In this document: positions 33,681 through 42,246 of the stretch, piece after piece
Numbering within the stretch: the first letter of the stretch is position 1
How the letters are laid out: every line of letters starts with the position of its first letter
Source of the DNA: Dyella_A sp051962475
GTDB lineage: Bacteria; Pseudomonadota; Gammaproteobacteria; Xanthomonadales; Rhodanobacteraceae
Direction: 5' to 3'
Assembly: GCF_051962475.1 (NCBI RefSeq)
Contig: NZ_JBQCCF010000047.1
Location: forward strand, 1-64,000
Length of the DNA: 64,000 nt
Notes under the pieces: generated by a model
What the model saw: the letters and a program-made list of their open reading frames with translations, nothing else
What the model was told of the DNA's origin: nothing
The model's database searches: none
Program-made: the position numbers and the translations under genes

Positions 33681-35165
33681 TCAGCGGCCGATGCCGAGCC
33701 GCTTGTGCTCCATGCGGCGCAGGAATTCCTGCATCACGCGCAGGTACAGGTCTTCGCCCAGATAGACGTCTTCCACGCCGGCATCGATCGACGGGTTGTC
33801 GTTCACCTCGATCACCACCGGCTTGCCGCCCACCTGCTTGAGGTCCACGCCGTACAGGCCATCGCCCACCGCGTTGGTGGCCTTCAGCGCGAGCTTCACC
33901 ACCTCGCTCGGCGCGTCGCGCACTGGGATCGTTTCGAAGCCGCCTGACTTCGCGGTGCCCTTGGCGCCGTGGTTGTAGATCTGCCAGTGGCCGCGCGACA
34001 TGTAGTACTTGCACGCGTACAGCGGCTCGCGGTTGAGCACGCCGATGCGCCAGTCGAACTCGGTATAGAGAAACTCCTGCGCCAGCAGCAGAGCGCTGTG
34101 CTGGAACAGCTCGCCAGCGGCCTTCTCCAGCGCCGCGGCGTCCTCCACCTTCACCACGCCGCGCGAGAACGAGCCGTCCGGGATCTTCAGCACGATCGGG
34201 AAGCCGAGCTTCTCGCCGATCTCCTTCAGTCCCTTGGTGTTCTCGCGGTAGAGGATTTCGGTGCGCGGCACGGCGAGCTTGCGCGAGACCATCAGGTCGT
34301 TGAGGAAGATCTTGTTCGTGCAGCGCAGGATCGAGGCCGGGTCGTCGATCACCACCATGCCTTCCTTCTCCGCGCGGTGGGCGAAGCGATAGGTGTGGTT
34401 GTCGCTGGCGGTGGTCTCGCGAATGAACAGGCCGTCGTATTCGGCCAGGCGCTGGTAGTCGTTCTTGCCGATCGGGTCGACCTCGATGCCGAGCTCCTTG
34501 CCGGCCTCGACGAAGGACTTCAGCGCCTTCTTGTTCGACGGCGGCATCGCCTCGTTCGGATCGACCAGCATGGCGATGTCGTAGCGGTAGCGCTTGCGCG
34601 CGCGCGGCTTGCGCCAGAGCTTCTTGGAGAAGCGGTCCAGCTCGGTGGCGAACGCGTCTTCCTGGGCATCGTCCAGCGTGTGCAGGCCGACCGGCTTGAT
34701 CGAGGCGACCTGCCACACGCGCTCGCGCTCGAACTCGATGCGCAGCAGCGGGCAGGGAAACATCTCGAACACCTGGCGCGAGAGATCCTGCAGCGCGGGG
34801 TAGGCGGTCTCGCCGAAGTACACCAGGATGCCGAAGTCGGTGGTGTCGCGACCGCCGGCCGGCAGGAAGTGGGTGAGCTTGCTGTTGAGGTCGTCGATGT
34901 CCAGGCCGTACAGCGAGCGCCGGCGCAGGTCGTTGATGGTACGCACCGAGGGCATCACGCGGTGCCCGCGCGCCTCGGCGAGCAGCGACACATAGTAGCC
35001 GGTGCCCAGGTACTTGTAGCTGCGGCACAGGTTGATGACGTGGGTGCGCTCGTCGTCGGTGCCGATCGGCTCGCGTAGGTAGTCCATCGCGCTCATCACG
35101 TCGACGGACGGATAGTAGGAGCCCCAGTCGGAGGCCTTTTCGACAACGATGACCAGACGGGTCAT
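33681..35165 (-). CDS. RimK-like ATP-grasp ligase
   Basis: A 494-residue protein. The first ~170 residues are a family-specific N-terminal domain (VIVVEKASDWGSYYP, then ERTHVINLCRSYKYLGTGYY). The C-terminal part is a RimK-type ATP-grasp with IVLKIPDGSFSRGVVKV as the nucleotide lid and YGVDLKQVGGKPVVIEVND as the metal-binding end. It should form a peptide or amide bond using ATP. Related genes were placed by comparative work in predicted systems that pair an ATP-grasp enzyme with a GNAT acetyltransferase and sometimes a papain-like peptidase. The divergent neighbour at 35324 is such a GNAT. The start at 35165 begins the conserved MTRLVIVVEK. Confidence 0.85.
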   Translation of the reverse strand: MTRLVIVVEKASDWGSYYPSVDVMSAMDYLREPIGTDDERTHVINLCRSYKYLGTGYYVSLLAEARGHRVMPSVRTINDLRRRSLYGLDIDDLNSKLTHFLPAGGRDTTDFGILVYFGETAYPALQDLSRQVFEMFPCPLLRIEFERERVWQVASIKPVGLHTLDDAQEDAFATELDRFSKKLWRKPRARKRYRYDIAMLVDPNEAMPPSNKKALKSFVEAGKELGIEVDPIGKNDYQRLAEYDGLFIRETTASDNHTYRFAHRAEKEGMVVIDDPASILRCTNKIFLNDLMVSRKLAVPRTEILYRENTKGLKEIGEKLGFPIVLKIPDGSFSRGVVKVEDAAALEKAAGELFQHSALLLAQEFLYTEFDWRIGVLNREPLYACKYYMSRGHWQIYNHGAKGTAKSGGFETIPVRDAPSEVVKLALKATNAVGDGLYGVDLKQVGGKPVVIEVNDNPSIDAGVEDVYLGEDLYLRVMQEFLRRMEHKRLGIGR

Positions 35166-35323
35166 GACACCTTCGATACGCGCAGTGGGGAATGCGTCGT
35201 CGCAGGAACCCACGGAGGTGGCGCGGCGCAAGGCGCGCAGTGTCGCATAGCCGTCGCGGCGCACAAGCGGCCGCACTGAAGGGCGAGTAAACCGCGCCAG
35301 CAGGCGCCATCGGGAGGGATGCG

Positions 35324-35923
35324 GTGGAACCGGTGCTGCACTACAGTGCCGCGCTCGTCACGCCCGCCGGACACTCGGCGCCGCATGCTCCGCCCGCCCT
35401 TTTGCCGCTGGAACCGACTGCCCTGAACGCTGCCCACTCCGCCGCATCCGTCACGGCCACGCCCGCCACCGCACCGGTGCGCGTGCGCCGCGCGGAACTG
35501 TCCGATCTGGACGACCTGGTCGCCCTGGAAGACGCCACCTTCGACAGCGACCGGATGAGCCGCGCGCAGTACCGCCGTCACCTCGACAGCGACAGCGCCA
35601 GCGTGCTGGTGGCCAGCGCCAACCATCGGCGCTTTCTCGGCACGGCGGTGGTGTTCTATCGCAAGGGCAGCGGCGTGGCACGGCTGTATTCGCTGGCGAG
35701 CCGGCCGGAAGCGCGCGGCAAAGGCGTGGGTTCGGCGCTGCTTGCCGCGGTGGAGCGGGCGGCGCGCCAGCGCCGTTGCCGTGAGCTGCGGCTGGAGGTG
35801 CGCATCGACAACGCCAGCGCGATCCGCCTGTACGAGCGGCTCGGCTACCAGCGGCTCGGCCGCCTCACCGGTTTTTACGAGGACGGTTCGGACGCGTGGC
35901 GCTACGGCAAGCGTCTGGATTGA
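35324..35923 (+). CDS. GNAT acetyltransferase, divergent partner of the ATP-grasp ligase
   Basis: A 199-residue protein. About 45 Ala/Pro-rich residues precede a GNAT domain (VRVRRAELSDLDDLVALEDA). The acetyl-CoA loop is SRPEARGKGVGSALLAAVER, and the C-terminal pattern is NASAIRLYERLGYQRLGRL. In related systems the GNAT is often fused to a C39-type peptidase; here the protein stops after the GNAT. The GTG start at 35324 has a GGGAGGG Shine-Dalgarno. It shares a 158-nt divergent promoter region with the ligase, which suggests joint control. The substrate is unknown. Confidence 0.85.
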   Translation: MEPVLHYSAALVTPAGHSAPHAPPALLPLEPTALNAAHSAASVTATPATAPVRVRRAELSDLDDLVALEDATFDSDRMSRAQYRRHLDSDSASVLVASANHRRFLGTAVVFYRKGSGVARLYSLASRPEARGKGVGSALLAAVERAARQRRCRELRLEVRIDNASAIRLYERLGYQRLGRLTGFYEDGSDAWRYGKRLD

Positions 35924-35951
35924 GGGTCGCCGGGGGCGCCACGGCACGGCC

Positions 35952-36638
35952 CTAGCGCAGCGATTCGTCGAGCCGCTGCGCGGTCGTCTCGTCCGGGCGC
36001 GCCACCAGTGCACCGCTGCGCATCAGGCTCACCGTGTAATGCCCCTGATCGACCAGCGGCAGGAACGCGCCGCTGCCATACACCGTGTCGACCATCGGCA
36101 ACCACGCCGGATAGCGTCGGCGCAGCGCCAGCAGGTCCCACGCGCCGGCCTGGCGGAAGTCGATCACGGTGCGCGGGGCGTCGGCCTCCTGCTGCGGATC
36201 GTCATAACGGCCGTCCAGACGATCGAGCCGATACAGGGGCGACACCCCGGCCAGCAGCGTGGGCAGCTTCCACTTCAGCACGATCGCCTCGAGGCGAAAC
36301 GCGTCGCCGGCCAGACCCACCTGGCGCGTGCTGCCGTCCGGCCAGGTGAGCATGAGCGCCCAGCGCTGCGGTGAGAGGATGCGCGCATCGATCGCCACCA
36401 CCGGCTCCTCGCTGGCCAGCCGACGATAGCCACGCAGGCTCAGGCCCAGCCCCGCCGACAGCAAGGCCAGCACCAGCCACGCGAGCGCCAGCAGCGCCGA
36501 CAGCGATCCAAGCACGCGCCGCCGCGCAAGCCAGTGCTGCCGACTGGCGATGGCGGCGAGCAGGGCGACCAGCGCGAGGGCGCCCGCGACCAGCAAGATC
36601 ACGGTGGTGGGCAGGGCAAGCAGGTGCTCCCAGTTCAC
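35952..36638 (-). CDS. Conserved membrane protein of unknown function
   Basis: A 228-residue protein. Two hydrophobic segments lie in the first ~90 residues (TTVILLVAGALALVALLAAI and SALLALAWLVLALLSAGLGL). A soluble domain follows, with SPQRWALMLTWPDGSTRQVG and then YRLDRLDGRYDDPQQEA. I recall similar proteins in Xanthomonadales annotated loosely as multidrug-related, without evidence. The GTG start at 36638 has a GGAGAG Shine-Dalgarno at the right distance; ATGs at 36683 and 36701 are longer alternatives without one. It is divergent from the Sel1 gene. Confidence 0.7.
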   Translation of the reverse strand: MNWEHLLALPTTVILLVAGALALVALLAAIASRQHWLARRRVLGSLSALLALAWLVLALLSAGLGLSLRGYRRLASEEPVVAIDARILSPQRWALMLTWPDGSTRQVGLAGDAFRLEAIVLKWKLPTLLAGVSPLYRLDRLDGRYDDPQQEADAPRTVIDFRQAGAWDLLALRRRYPAWLPMVDTVYGSGAFLPLVDQGHYTVSLMRSGALVARPDETTAQRLDESLR

Positions 36639-36740
36639 GGGGCTCTCCGGGCAGGTGGCCGCAGGACGAGCGGCAGGGGACATGACGGTGTGATTCCGCA
36701 TAAGGTTAGCCGATGCCCCACGCGACCAAGGAGGATCGCC

Positions 36741-37526
36741 ATGCAACGTTCGCTCGTTCTTGCCCTCATCGGCACCCTCGCCCTCGCCAGTACCACATCG
36801 CTGCACGCGCAGGCCGCGCCCGCCAGCGGTCCGGAAGACCGCGACGTGCGCGCCCTCATCGACGGCATGCGCGACGCCAGCACTTGGGGCCATCCAGACC
36901 AGTTCGGCCAGTACAAGGGCATGGCCGCGTATGCGAGCGGCGACTACGCGAAGGCGATGCGATTGTTCACCATCGGGGCACGCTACGCCGACAAGGTGTC
37001 TCAGCTCAGCATCGGCCTGATGTACCTGCAGGGCCAGGGCGTCAAGCGCGATCCGGTGAAAGCGTGGGCGTGGACGGCGCTCTCGGCCGAGCGGGGCTAT
37101 CCGCGCTTCGCGGCAACGCGCGACGGCATCTGGAACACGCTTTCGCAGGCACAGCGCACGCAGGCCATCGCCGAGCGCGACACGCTCGCGTCGACCTACG
37201 ACGACGCACATGCCAAGCCGCGGATGATCGCCGAGCTTCGCTACTACCGTAGCCAGATCACCGGCTCGCACACCGGGTTCGATTCTGGCGTCGACCATGT
37301 GGCGGTCGGGCCCTCGGGCACGGCCGGCGCCGGCTGCCTGCGCGCCGCCAAGGTGGGTCTACGCGGGGAGGGCTGTGGCAGCAACGACATGTATGCCGAA
37401 GAGCAATGGGATCCGAAGCTGTACTTCCAGACGCGTGACGCGCAGTACCAAGGCACCGTGACGGTCGGTGCCTTGCAACCGGGGCATCCTGCGCCAGCGT
37501 CGAGCACGGCGGCACCGCGCCGTTAG
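36741..37526 (+). CDS. Exported Sel1-repeat protein
   Basis: A 261-residue protein with a signal peptide (LVLALIGTLALASTTSLHAQ). One or two Sel1-like helical repeats follow around residues 55-115 (YASGDYAKAMRLFTIGARYA, then LSIGLMYLQGQGVKRDPVKA and WAWTALSAERGY). The C-terminal third is not recognised and contains two Cys (GAGCLRAAK, GEGCGSND) that may form a disulfide. A strong AGGAGGATC Shine-Dalgarno supports the ATG at 36741. It lies ahead of lptM but about 55 nt away. Sel1 proteins mediate protein contacts in the envelope. Confidence 0.82.
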   Translation: MQRSLVLALIGTLALASTTSLHAQAAPASGPEDRDVRALIDGMRDASTWGHPDQFGQYKGMAAYASGDYAKAMRLFTIGARYADKVSQLSIGLMYLQGQGVKRDPVKAWAWTALSAERGYPRFAATRDGIWNTLSQAQRTQAIAERDTLASTYDDAHAKPRMIAELRYYRSQITGSHTGFDSGVDHVAVGPSGTAGAGCLRAAKVGLRGEGCGSNDMYAEEQWDPKLYFQTRDAQYQGTVTVGALQPGHPAPASSTAAPRR

Positions 37527-37581
37527 CAGTGGGCGAGGAAGCGCCGGCTATACTCGGCGTTCGTCGGATGAGGACCTTGCC

Positions 37582-37758
37582 ATGCGCCGCCTGCTTGCCG
37601 TGACGCTGATCGTTTCCCTTGCCAGTGCCGCACTCGCCGGCTGCGGCAACAAGGGCCCGCTGGTGCTGCCGGCCCGGCCGCAGGCGCCGGCTGCCGCCGC
37701 ATCTGCACCGGCACCCGCCGCGACGGTGGGTGCCGACGCCACGCCGGCCCAGCCCTGA
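37582..37758 (+). CDS. lptM: LPS-assembly lipoprotein LptM (YifL)
   Basis: A 58-residue lipoprotein with the signal MRRLLAVTLIVSLASAALAG and the family N terminus CGNKGPLVLP immediately after the lipobox. The rest is an Ala/Pro-rich tail. LptM assists maturation of the LptD-LptE complex in E. coli. Placement before dapF matches the E. coli order lptM-dapF-(DUF484)-xerC and supports the assignment despite the short length. Confidence 0.85.
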   Translation: MRRLLAVTLIVSLASAALAGCGNKGPLVLPARPQAPAAAASAPAPAATVGADATPAQP

Positions 37759-37774
37759 GCGGACGGGTTCGGCG

Positions 37775-38608
37775 GTGAGCCAGCGCTTCAGCAAGATGCA
37801 CGGCATCGGCAACGACTTCGTTGTCATCGATGCCCGCACAGTGCCGCTGGCGCTTGATGCGACGACCATCCGCGCGATGGCCGATCGGCGCACCGGCATC
37901 GGCTTCGACCAGCTGCTCTCGATCGAGCCGCCGCGCGACCCGTCGTGTGCGTTCTATTACGGCATCTGGAACGCCGACGGCTCGCCTTCGGGCCAGTGCG
38001 GCAACGGCGCGCGCTGCGTGGCGGCGTGGCTGCACCGGGCCGGCGCGCTGACCGCTAGCGAGACAGTGCGGCTGGAGAGCCCCTCGGGTCCGGTCGCGGT
38101 GCGCGTGGAGTCGGGCGGCGAGGTGACCGTGGATATGGGCGAACCGGTGTTCGCGCCTGCACGCGTGCCGTTCGTGGCCGAGGCCGAGACCGACCATTAC
38201 GCCATCGACGTGGACGGTCAGTCGCTGCGAATGGGTGCGGTGTCGATGGGCAATCCGCACGCCGTATTGGTGGTGCCTTCGATCGAGGCACCCGAGCTGG
38301 CCACGCTGGGGCCGGCACTCACCCGCCACGCGCGCTTTCCGCACGGCGCCAATGCGGGCTTCGTCGAACCGCAGGCACGCGACCACCTGCGCCTGCGCGT
38401 GCACGAACGTGGCGCCGGCTGGACGCTGGCCTGCGGCACCGGCGCCTGCGCCGCGATGGCGGTGCTGCGCCGGCGCGGCGAGGTGGACGAGCGCGTGCGC
38501 GTGGACCTGCCCGGCGGCACGCTGGAAATCCGCTGGCCCGGGATCGGGCATACGCTGTGGATGCGCGGGCCGGCAGCGTTCGTGTTCGAGGGCGAGTGGC
38601 TGGCTTGA
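37775..38608 (+). CDS. dapF: Diaminopimelate epimerase
   Basis: A 277-residue enzyme converting LL- to meso-diaminopimelate for lysine and peptidoglycan. The N terminus is FSKMHGIGNDFVVID. The two catalytic cysteines are Cys75 (SGQCGNGARC) and Cys220 (ACGTGACA), both intact. The GTG start at 37775 gives the usual length before KMHGIGNDF; ATG 37796 would cut the first strand. It sits 16 nt after lptM. Confidence 0.96.
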   Translation: MSQRFSKMHGIGNDFVVIDARTVPLALDATTIRAMADRRTGIGFDQLLSIEPPRDPSCAFYYGIWNADGSPSGQCGNGARCVAAWLHRAGALTASETVRLESPSGPVAVRVESGGEVTVDMGEPVFAPARVPFVAEAETDHYAIDVDGQSLRMGAVSMGNPHAVLVVPSIEAPELATLGPALTRHARFPHGANAGFVEPQARDHLRLRVHERGAGWTLACGTGACAAMAVLRRRGEVDERVRVDLPGGTLEIRWPGIGHTLWMRGPAAFVFEGEWLA

Positions 38609-38694
38609 GCTAGCGTTGATGTACGCACGCGCAGGCCGCACACTCGGCCGGTGCCGCCGTCCCGGCGGCTCGACGTGTTGAAGGATCCGCCCGC

Positions 38695-39378
38695 ATGACC
38701 GACACCGCGACCGAGCAGACGCTGCAGCCCGAACAGGTGGCTGCCTACCTGCGTCGGCACCCCGGCTTCCTGGCCGACTACCCCGAGCTCGCCGCGCAGC
38801 TGACGATGCCGCGCGAACAGGGTGCCGCAGCCTCGCTAGCGGTGTACCAGCTGCAGAGCCTGCGCGACAAGAACGCCGACCTGGAAGCGCGGCTGGCCGA
38901 GCTGATCGCCATTGCCGCGGACAACGAGCGGCTGATGAAGCGCGTGCATGAACTCACCGTAGCGCTGCTGCGCGCCAACACGCCGGAGGTCACCGCGCGC
39001 AGCGTGATCGCCAAGCTCAGCGCCGACTTCCACACCGAACAGGTGCGGCTGGTGCTGTTCGGGCCGGCCACGCTGCCGCCCGCCGACTGGCTGCTGCAGG
39101 TGCCCGAAGGACGCGCCGGCCTGCCCGAGTTCGCTGACTTCCTTGCCCACCACGAACCGATCGCCGGCCGGCTGTCGAGCGAACGGCTGCAGCGGCTGTT
39201 CGGCCCGCGCGCGGCCGACGTGCGCTCGGCCGCGGTGATGCCGCTGGGCGAGCTCGGCCTGCTGGCGATCGGTTCCAGCGATGCGGACCATTTCCAGCCC
39301 GGCATGGGCACGCTGTTCCTGAAGATGATTGCCGCCACCATCACCGCCGCGCTGATGCGCGCGCGCGACCTCGGCTGA
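38695..39378 (+). CDS. DUF484 family protein (YigA-like)
   Basis: A 227-residue protein. The N-terminal DUF484 signature is VAAYLRRHPGFLADYPELAA, followed by a coiled coil (LRDKNADLEARLAELIAIAA) and a GAF-like C-terminal domain ending in the FQPGMGTLFLKMIAATITAA stretch. Function is not established. It lies between dapF and xerC as in E. coli, 11 nt before xerC. Confidence 0.92.
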   Translation: MTDTATEQTLQPEQVAAYLRRHPGFLADYPELAAQLTMPREQGAAASLAVYQLQSLRDKNADLEARLAELIAIAADNERLMKRVHELTVALLRANTPEVTARSVIAKLSADFHTEQVRLVLFGPATLPPADWLLQVPEGRAGLPEFADFLAHHEPIAGRLSSERLQRLFGPRAADVRSAAVMPLGELGLLAIGSSDADHFQPGMGTLFLKMIAATITAALMRARDLG

Positions 39379-39389
39379 GCGCTAAACCC

Positions 39390-40280
39390 GTGACGGTCGC
39401 CGCGCAGGCCCAGCTCGACGCGTGGCTGGCGCGACTGGGCAGCGAGCGGCAGGCCTCGCCGCACACGCTGGCCGGCTACCGGCGCGACCTGGCCAAGCTG
39501 CTGCGTTTCATGGACGCGCAGGGCCTGGCGGATTTCGCCGCGCTGGACACCCATGCCATGCGCCGCTTCATCGCCGCTGAGCACCGTGCGGGGCTCTCGC
39601 CGAAGAGCCTGCAGCGGCTGCTTTCGTCGTGCCGTAGCCTGTTCCGTCATCTGAGTCGCGAAGGGCTGCTCGCGCACGATCCGGCGCTGGGCGTGCGCGG
39701 GCCGAAGGTGCGTCGCAAGCTGCCGCAGGTGCTGGACGTGGACGAGGCGGCCAGCCTGGTCGAGGGCGGCGGCGAAGGCGCGCTGGGGGTGCGCGACCGC
39801 GCCATGCTGGAGCTCTTCTATTCCTCCGGCCTGCGCCTGTCCGAGCTCACCGGCCTGCGCTGGCACGACCTCGACCTGGAGGGCGGCGAGGTGCGCGTAC
39901 TGGGCAAGGGCAGCAAGACGCGCATCGTGCCGGTCGGCCGCCACGCGGTGGATGCGCTGCGCGCGCTGGGCCAGGCCGAAGGCATGGCGGCGCACACGCC
40001 GGTGTTCCGCGGCCGTGGCGGCGCGCCGATCAGCCCGCGCACGGTGCAGGCCCGGCTGAAGACGCTGGCGCTCGCGCACGGCAGCGCCAAGCGCATCCAC
40101 CCGCACCTGCTCAGGCACACCTTCGCCAGCCACATGCTCGAATCCTCCGGCGACCTGCGCGCCGTGCAGGAGCTGCTCGGCCATGCCGACATCGCCACCA
40201 CGGAGATCTACACGCATCTGGATTTCCAGCACCTGGCCAAGGTGTACGACGCGGCCCATCCGCGCGCGCGGCGCAAGTAG
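39390..40280 (+). CDS. xerC: Site-specific tyrosine recombinase XerC
   Basis: A 296-residue recombinase that, with XerD, resolves chromosome dimers at dif. The N-terminal SAM-like domain is intact. Catalytic residues are Arg in SGLRLSELTGLRW, Lys in GKGSKTR, His-x-x-Arg in HPHLLRHTFASHML, His in ELLGHADIATTEIY and the nucleophile Tyr in the same stretch. The GTG start at 39390 is the only start near the conserved N terminus. No dif site was recognised. Confidence 0.96.
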   Translation: MTVAAQAQLDAWLARLGSERQASPHTLAGYRRDLAKLLRFMDAQGLADFAALDTHAMRRFIAAEHRAGLSPKSLQRLLSSCRSLFRHLSREGLLAHDPALGVRGPKVRRKLPQVLDVDEAASLVEGGGEGALGVRDRAMLELFYSSGLRLSELTGLRWHDLDLEGGEVRVLGKGSKTRIVPVGRHAVDALRALGQAEGMAAHTPVFRGRGGAPISPRTVQARLKTLALAHGSAKRIHPHLLRHTFASHMLESSGDLRAVQELLGHADIATTEIYTHLDFQHLAKVYDAAHPRARRK

Positions 40281-40301
40281 CGGGCGAGCTCCGTTCGCCC
40301 G
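40281..40301 (+). terminator. Hairpin directly after xerC
   Basis: A perfect 7-bp stem, CGGGCGA pairing with TCGCCCG, around a 7-nt loop starts at the base after the xerC stop. The T tail is poor, so it may be a weak or factor-assisted terminator. Confidence 0.45.
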
Positions 40302-40381
40302 GACCGCACGTTTGTACGTAAGCGCTTTGAAAGCCGGCCGCGGTGAGACTCGGCGCAGTCAGCCACTCCCGCGGCACGTCC

Positions 40382-41500
40382 ATGACAGCGCCCGTTCCCA
40401 CGCCAAGCATGCTCACGACGCCCGGCGCGTTGGCGTTGCCGCGTGCAGCGGAGGCCGGCCGGGTGACCACGCTGGGCGGGCTGTCCTCGCGCGGCGTGCA
40501 TCGCATCCTGGTACTGCGGCCGAACCACCGGCTGGGCAACACGCTGCTGGTCACGCCGCTGCTGAGCGAGCTGGAGCGGCACTTCCCCGGCGCGGAGGTG
40601 GACGTGGTGACCGGCTGCGAAGCGGCCGGTGAGGTGTTCGCCGGCTTCCGCCAGGTGCGCCGCATCCATCAGCTCACGCGTCGGCCCGGGCATCATCCGC
40701 TGCGCCTGCTGCGCCTGCTGCACGAGCTGCGGCGCAGCCGCTACGACCTGGCGATCGACTGCGTGCGCGGTTCTCGCTCCGGCCGCTGGCTGGCGCAGTG
40801 GAGCGGTGCGCGCCAGTGGCTGGCGCCACCCGCCGACGCGCGCGAGCTGGAACAGGCCGATCCGGCCTGGCGTGATGCCTGGGCGCGCTCATGCGGCCAC
40901 TTCGCGCTCGATGCCGTGCACGTGCTGCGCTGCGCGCTGGGTTTGCCGGAGATAGCTGCGACCGTTCCGCCGCGCCTGCACATCGTGCTTCGCGACGACG
41001 AACGTGCTGCCGGTGCGGCGACGCTGACGAACCTGCTCGGCACGCCGGCGCAGACGCAGCGCCGCGGACGCGTGCTGGCGATCTTTCCCAACGCCACCGG
41101 CAGCAAACGCCTGCCCGGCGGCTGGTGGCAGGCGTTCATCGACACGCTGGCCGCACACGATCCGGCGCTGCGGGTGATCGAGATGGTGGCGGCGCACGGC
41201 CAATCGCAACTGGACGGGCGCTTTCCCGCGTTCTACTCCAGCGACGTGCGCCGCATGGCTGCGCTGATCGCTGCGTGCGACGCCTACATCAGCGCCGACT
41301 GCGGGGTGATGCATCTGGCCTGCGCCAGCGGCACGCCGACGCTCGGGCTGTTCACCCGCCCCAACCTCGCGCGCTATCGGCCTTACGGACCGCACGATGG
41401 CGCGGTGGCGGTGGACGAGGGCGCCGATGCGGCGCTGACCGCGGGATCGGCGATAGCCTTTCTCGGCGCCCTGCCAGTGGCGCCTGTCAGCACGCCCTGA
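40382..41500 (+). CDS. Glycosyltransferase family 9 (heptosyltransferase-like)
   Basis: A 372-residue protein with the GT9 layout: LVLRPNHRLGNTLLVTPLLS near the N terminus, AIFPNATGSKRLPGGWWQAF in the second Rossmann domain, and the donor-binding SADCGVMHLACASGTPTLGL. Relatives add heptose or similar sugars to LPS core. The sugar is not known here, and no other LPS core genes lie nearby. The ATG at 40382 is used; GTG 40343 upstream is possible. Confidence 0.88.
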   Translation: MTAPVPTPSMLTTPGALALPRAAEAGRVTTLGGLSSRGVHRILVLRPNHRLGNTLLVTPLLSELERHFPGAEVDVVTGCEAAGEVFAGFRQVRRIHQLTRRPGHHPLRLLRLLHELRRSRYDLAIDCVRGSRSGRWLAQWSGARQWLAPPADARELEQADPAWRDAWARSCGHFALDAVHVLRCALGLPEIAATVPPRLHIVLRDDERAAGAATLTNLLGTPAQTQRRGRVLAIFPNATGSKRLPGGWWQAFIDTLAAHDPALRVIEMVAAHGQSQLDGRFPAFYSSDVRRMAALIAACDAYISADCGVMHLACASGTPTLGLFTRPNLARYRPYGPHDGAVAVDEGADAALTAGSAIAFLGALPVAPVSTP

Positions 41501-41525
41501 GCCCACCCGCCGCGCCGCTGGCGCG

Positions 41526-41554
41526 CTTGCAATCACACGCGGTGAACCCCACTC
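41526..41554 (+). promoter_or_regulatory. Candidate heat-shock (sigma-32) promoter for hslVU
   Basis: CTTGCAA at 41526-41532, a 14-nt spacer and CCCCACTC at 41547-41554 match the E. coli sigma-32 form CTTGAAA-N(11-16)-CCCCAT. It lies 31 nt upstream of the hslV start, where transcription should begin. hslVU is a classic sigma-32 operon, so the context fits. Confidence 0.55.
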
Positions 41555-41585
41555 AGGGCAGTTCGTGCCCCTGAGCGGAAACCCC

Positions 41586-42119
41586 ATGGAATCGTTCCAC
41601 GCCACCACCATCGTCTCGGTGCGTCGCCACGGCAAGGTCGTGATCGGCGGCGACGGCCAGGTCACCCTGGGCAACACGGTGATGAAGGCCAACGCCCGCA
41701 AGATCCGCCGCCTCGGCAAGGGCGACGTGCTGGCCGGTTTCGCCGGCGCCACCGCCGATGCGTTCACGTTGTTCGAGCTGTTCGAGCAGAAGCTGGACAA
41801 GCACGGCGGCAACCTCACCCGCGCCGCGGTGGAGATGGCCAAGGACTGGCGCACCGACCGTCGCTACGGAAAGCTGGAGGCGATGCTCGCGGTGGCCGAC
41901 AAGGACGCCTCGCTGCTGATCTCCGGCAACGGCGACGTGCTCGAACCCGAGCACGGCCTGATCGCGATCGGTTCCGGCGGCCCGTATGCGCAGTCCGCGG
42001 CGCAGGCGCTGCTGGAAAACACTGAGCTCGATGCACGCACCATCGTCGAGAAGTCGCTGAAGATCGCCGGCGACATCTGCATCTACACCAACCACAACAC
42101 CACCATCGAAGAGCTGTAG
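41586..42119 (+). CDS. hslV: ATP-dependent protease peptidase subunit HslV (ClpQ)
   Basis: A 177-residue threonine protease forming the core of the HslUV complex. The mature N terminus would be TTIVSVRR, starting at Thr7 after a six-residue MESFHA propeptide; Thr7 is the nucleophile. Further conserved stretches are GGDGQVTLG and IGSGGPYAQSAAQAL. The start at 41586 gives the propeptide of expected size. It lies upstream of hslU with a 127-nt gap containing a degenerate inverted repeat. Confidence 0.97.
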   Translation: MESFHATTIVSVRRHGKVVIGGDGQVTLGNTVMKANARKIRRLGKGDVLAGFAGATADAFTLFELFEQKLDKHGGNLTRAAVEMAKDWRTDRRYGKLEAMLAVADKDASLLISGNGDVLEPEHGLIAIGSGGPYAQSAAQALLENTELDARTIVEKSLKIAGDICIYTNHNTTIEEL

Positions 42120-42145
42120 GAGACCTCGCGCCCGCGCGCTCTTCC

Positions 42146-42222
42146 AGCGTCATGCCGGCGTGCGCCGGAGTTCAGGGTCGACGTATCGAGGCACTGGATT
42201 CCGACTGCCGCCGGGATGGCGC
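42146..42222. repeat. Degenerate inverted repeat between hslV and hslU
   Basis: Arms at 42146-42176 and 42192-42222 pair at about 21 of 30 positions. They carry the GTCATxCCGGCG...GGAxTCCAG form of common intergenic palindromes in proteobacteria, with drift in the centre. It could fold in the hslVU mRNA and affect the hslV:hslU ratio. It is not part of the GTAG REP family. Confidence 0.6.
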
Positions 42223-42246
42223 AAACCCCGACTCCCGGTGAGATCC

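Noticed and set aside
35110..35125. A GTAGGAGC match that looks like a third REP arm
   Set aside because: It lies in the ATP-grasp coding sequence, has no inverted partner and no inner palindrome.
42115..42125. GTAGGAG at the end of hslV
   Set aside because: Formed by the CTG TAG stop context; no REP hairpin follows.
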